A DNA stretch of 14,370 nucleotides from 66-474 sp039923855. GTDB lineage: Bacteria > Pseudomonadota > Gammaproteobacteria > Xanthomonadales > Rhodanobacteraceae. Where the stretch lies: positions 1 through 14,370 of the forward strand of contig JBDTBW010000041.1 in the NCBI GenBank assembly GCA_039923855.1, read 5' to 3'. Shown here in pieces: positions 13,294 to 14,370 of this stretch. Each line of letters begins with the position of its first letter. The first letter of the stretch is position 1. The position numbers and the translations under genes were made by a program. The notes beneath the pieces were generated by a model, which was given only the letters and a program-made list of their open reading frames with translations, did not search any database and was not told the DNA's origin.

Positions 13294-13782
13294 ATGCAAC
13301 GAATCGTCCATTACTTCAAGAGTCTGCTGCTGCTGGAGCTGTTCGCAGGCCTGTGGCTGACCTTGAAATATCTGTTCAAGCCGAAATTCACCATGCGTTT
13401 TCCGATGGAGAAGATTCCGAAGTCGAACCGCTTCCGCGGCTTGCACGCGCTGCGCCGTTATCCCAATGGCGAGGAACGCTGCATCGCCTGCAAGCTGTGC
13501 GAAGCGGTGTGTCCAGCGCTGGCGATCACCATCGATTCCGCGCCGCGCGCGGATGGCCAGCGCCGCACCACGCGCTACGACATCGATCTCTTCAAATGCA
13601 TCTACTGCGGATTCTGCGAGGAGAGTTGTCCGGTGGATTCGATCGTGGAAACCGGCATTCTCGAATACCACTTCGAGCAACGCGGCGAGAACATCGTGAC
13701 CAAATCGCAATTGCTGGCGATCGGCGACCGCTTCGAGCCGCAGATCGCCGCCGCGCGCGCGCAGGATGCGCCTTACCGATGA
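13294..13782 (+). CDS. nuoI: NADH:quinone oxidoreductase subunit I (N6a/N6b)
   Basis: This 162-residue, TYKY-type ferredoxin subunit carries two [4Fe-4S] clusters between NuoG and NuoB. The ligands are Cys63, 66, 69 and 73 (CIACKLCEAVCP) and Cys102, 105, 108 and 112 (CIYCGFCEESCP), in the CxxCxxCxxxCP arrangement. The N-terminal helix (LLLLELFAGLWLTLKYLF) is amphipathic and membrane-associated in this family. The ATG at 13294 lies 13 bp after the nuoH stop with a weak ribosome-binding site (GCGGA). Its stop overlaps an orphan ATGA start at 13780, after which repeats begin. Confidence 0.96.
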   Translation: MQRIVHYFKSLLLLELFAGLWLTLKYLFKPKFTMRFPMEKIPKSNRFRGLHALRRYPNGEERCIACKLCEAVCPALAITIDSAPRADGQRRTTRYDIDLFKCIYCGFCEESCPVDSIVETGILEYHFEQRGENIVTKSQLLAIGDRFEPQIAAARAQDAPYR

Positions 13783-13808
13783 ACATTGCACAGTATCTCC
13801 TTGTCCAA

Positions 13809-13868
13809 CCCTCTCCCCTCGTGGGAGAGGGAAGCGAGCGCGCAGCGCGAGCGGGTGAGGGGGAGGGG
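13809..13868. repeat. CCCTCTCCC-type palindromic repeat, copy 3
   Basis: CCCTCTCCC (13809-13817) pairs with GGGAGAGGG (13823-13831) around CCTCG+T, followed by the GC-rich dyad GCGAGCGCGCAGCGCGAGC and a closing GAGGGGGAGGGG. The first 23 bases are nearly identical to the copy after nuoD. Its end runs straight into the terminal repeat of the next element, with GAGGGGCCTAT shared with the end of the nuoG insert. Confidence 0.75.
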
Positions 13869-14131
13869 CCTATTAACGCTTGCCCAAGTGGGCCGCGCCG
13901 TCGGCCCTTTGCCCGCAGGGCAAGGCATCACGAGGAAGATGTATGTCGATACATAGACGAGTGATAACACCGCCATGCGGGCAAGGGGCCCCGGCCCGAA
14001 GGGTTGCTCCGCAGCGGCCGCCATACGGCGTTGCGCGCCTTGGCCGAGTGGCTATGGCACGGCGGCGCGCGCCTTGTCTGGCAGCCGCTGCGGAAGCAAC
14101 GCGGCTCGCTCGGGCAAGCGTTAACAGGCCC
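13866..14131. mobile_element. 266-bp MITE-like element with terminal inverted repeats, unrecognised
   Basis: The left end GGGCCTATTAACGCTTGCCC (13866-13885) and the right end (14112-14131) are inverted copies matching at 19 of 20 positions. Inside, GGCCCTTTGCCCGCA (13903-13917) pairs with 13976-13990 along all 15 positions, with one G-T pair. GTTGCTCCGCAGCGGC (14003-14018) pairs with 14084-14100 with one bulged base. Smaller hairpins sit within each: TATGT/ACATA at 13942-13955, CGCC/GGCG at 14019-14030 and GCGCGCC/GGCGCGC at 14033-14070. As RNA this would be a closed stem carrying two branched arms. No protein-coding capacity or target-site duplication is evident. Confidence 0.6.
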
Positions 14132-14153
14132 TAGCCTTACGGAGCGCGTGCGC

Positions 14154-14370
14154 ATGACGTTCCAGATGCTGTGTTTCTACGTCTTCGCCGCGGTCGCGGT
14201 GGCGTCCGCGCTGGCGGTGATTTCGCTCAAGAACTCGGTGCACGCGGTGCTCTCCCTGGTGCTGACGTTCTTCTCGACGGCGTGCATCTGGATGCTGCTG
14301 CAGGCGGAGTTTTTGGCGATCGCGCTGGTGGTGGTGTACGTCGGCGCGGTGATGGTGCTGTTCCTGTTCG
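14154..14370 (+). CDS. nuoJ: NADH:quinone oxidoreductase subunit J, 5' part
   Basis: The first 72 codons of this membrane-arm subunit are present; the gene runs off the right edge. The protein begins MTFQMLCFYVFAAVAVASAL and shows ISLKNSVHAVLSLVLTFF and then the highly conserved VVYVGAVMVLFLF of the third helix, which helps link quinone chemistry to proton pumping. Three hydrophobic segments are visible. The ATG at 14154 has GGAG (14141-14144) 9 bp upstream. That ribosome-binding site lies only 9 bp beyond the terminal repeat of the inserted element. The gap to nuoI is 371 bp, whereas neighbouring nuo genes elsewhere overlap or touch. Confidence 0.93.
   Translation, partial: MTFQMLCFYVFAAVAVASALAVISLKNSVHAVLSLVLTFFSTACIWMLLQAEFLAIALVVVYVGAVMVLFLF

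Noticed and set aside
14031..14080. tRNA-Ser/Leu-like D-arm (TTGGCCGAGTGGCTATGGCAC)
   Set aside because: No acceptor stem, T-loop or CCA follows, and the bases are better explained as the loop of the GCGCGCC/GGCGCGC hairpin within the 266-bp element. The motif shown starts at 14040.
1..14370. CRISPR array
   Set aside because: No set of regularly spaced identical repeats with unique spacers is present; the repeats seen are dyads or pairs only.

Overview
The window looks like the chromosome of a high-GC gammaproteobacterium of the order Xanthomonadales (Rhodanobacteraceae or Xanthomonadaceae). This is inferred from a nuo cluster with separate nuoC and nuoD, from the NuoC insertion (about residues 65-105) that I recall from xanthomonads, from many GTG starts, and from dense intergenic palindromic repeats. 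Genus is not decided by what can be seen.

Layout. Positions 1-4200 are accessory DNA. A HigB/HigA toxin-antitoxin pair (272-867) is followed by a tRNA 3'-end-like attachment sequence (1120-1148) and a P4-type tyrosine integrase (1367-2632). A second, slightly degenerate copy of the attachment sequence lies at 2978-2994. Pairs of GGGATAC spaced 12 bp occur just inside both ends, so 1131-2994 looks like a minimal integrated element of about 1.86 kb carrying only an integrase. A GGGAGAC pair with the same 12-bp spacing lies left of the first attachment copy and suggests the right end of a second, earlier element that brought in higBA. Next come a truncated restriction-enzyme N-terminus with a PD-(D/E)xK core (3035-3508) and a YefM/YoeB toxin-antitoxin pair (3562-4177).

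From 4292 to the right edge runs the operon for proton-pumping NADH:quinone oxidoreductase (complex I), all on the + strand: nuoA, B, C, D, E, F, G, H, I and the start of nuoJ. NuoE, F and G form the NADH-oxidising module. NuoB, C, D and I carry electrons to quinone. NuoA, H and J are membrane-arm subunits. In many gammaproteobacteria a secG-tRNA-Leu pair precedes nuoA, so tRNA-targeted islands at this spot make sense. No intact tRNA gene is visible in the window.

The most unusual feature is how repeats have invaded the nuo operon. nuoA-D and nuoG-H-I are tightly packed, but the D/E, E/F, F/G and I/J junctions are each opened by palindromic repeats. A fifth repeat lies inside nuoG and is read through in frame, adding about 49 residues to NuoG. 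The I/J gap holds a 266-bp element with 20-bp terminal inverted repeats and two large internal stems. It resembles a MITE or a structured-RNA element, and I do not recognise it.
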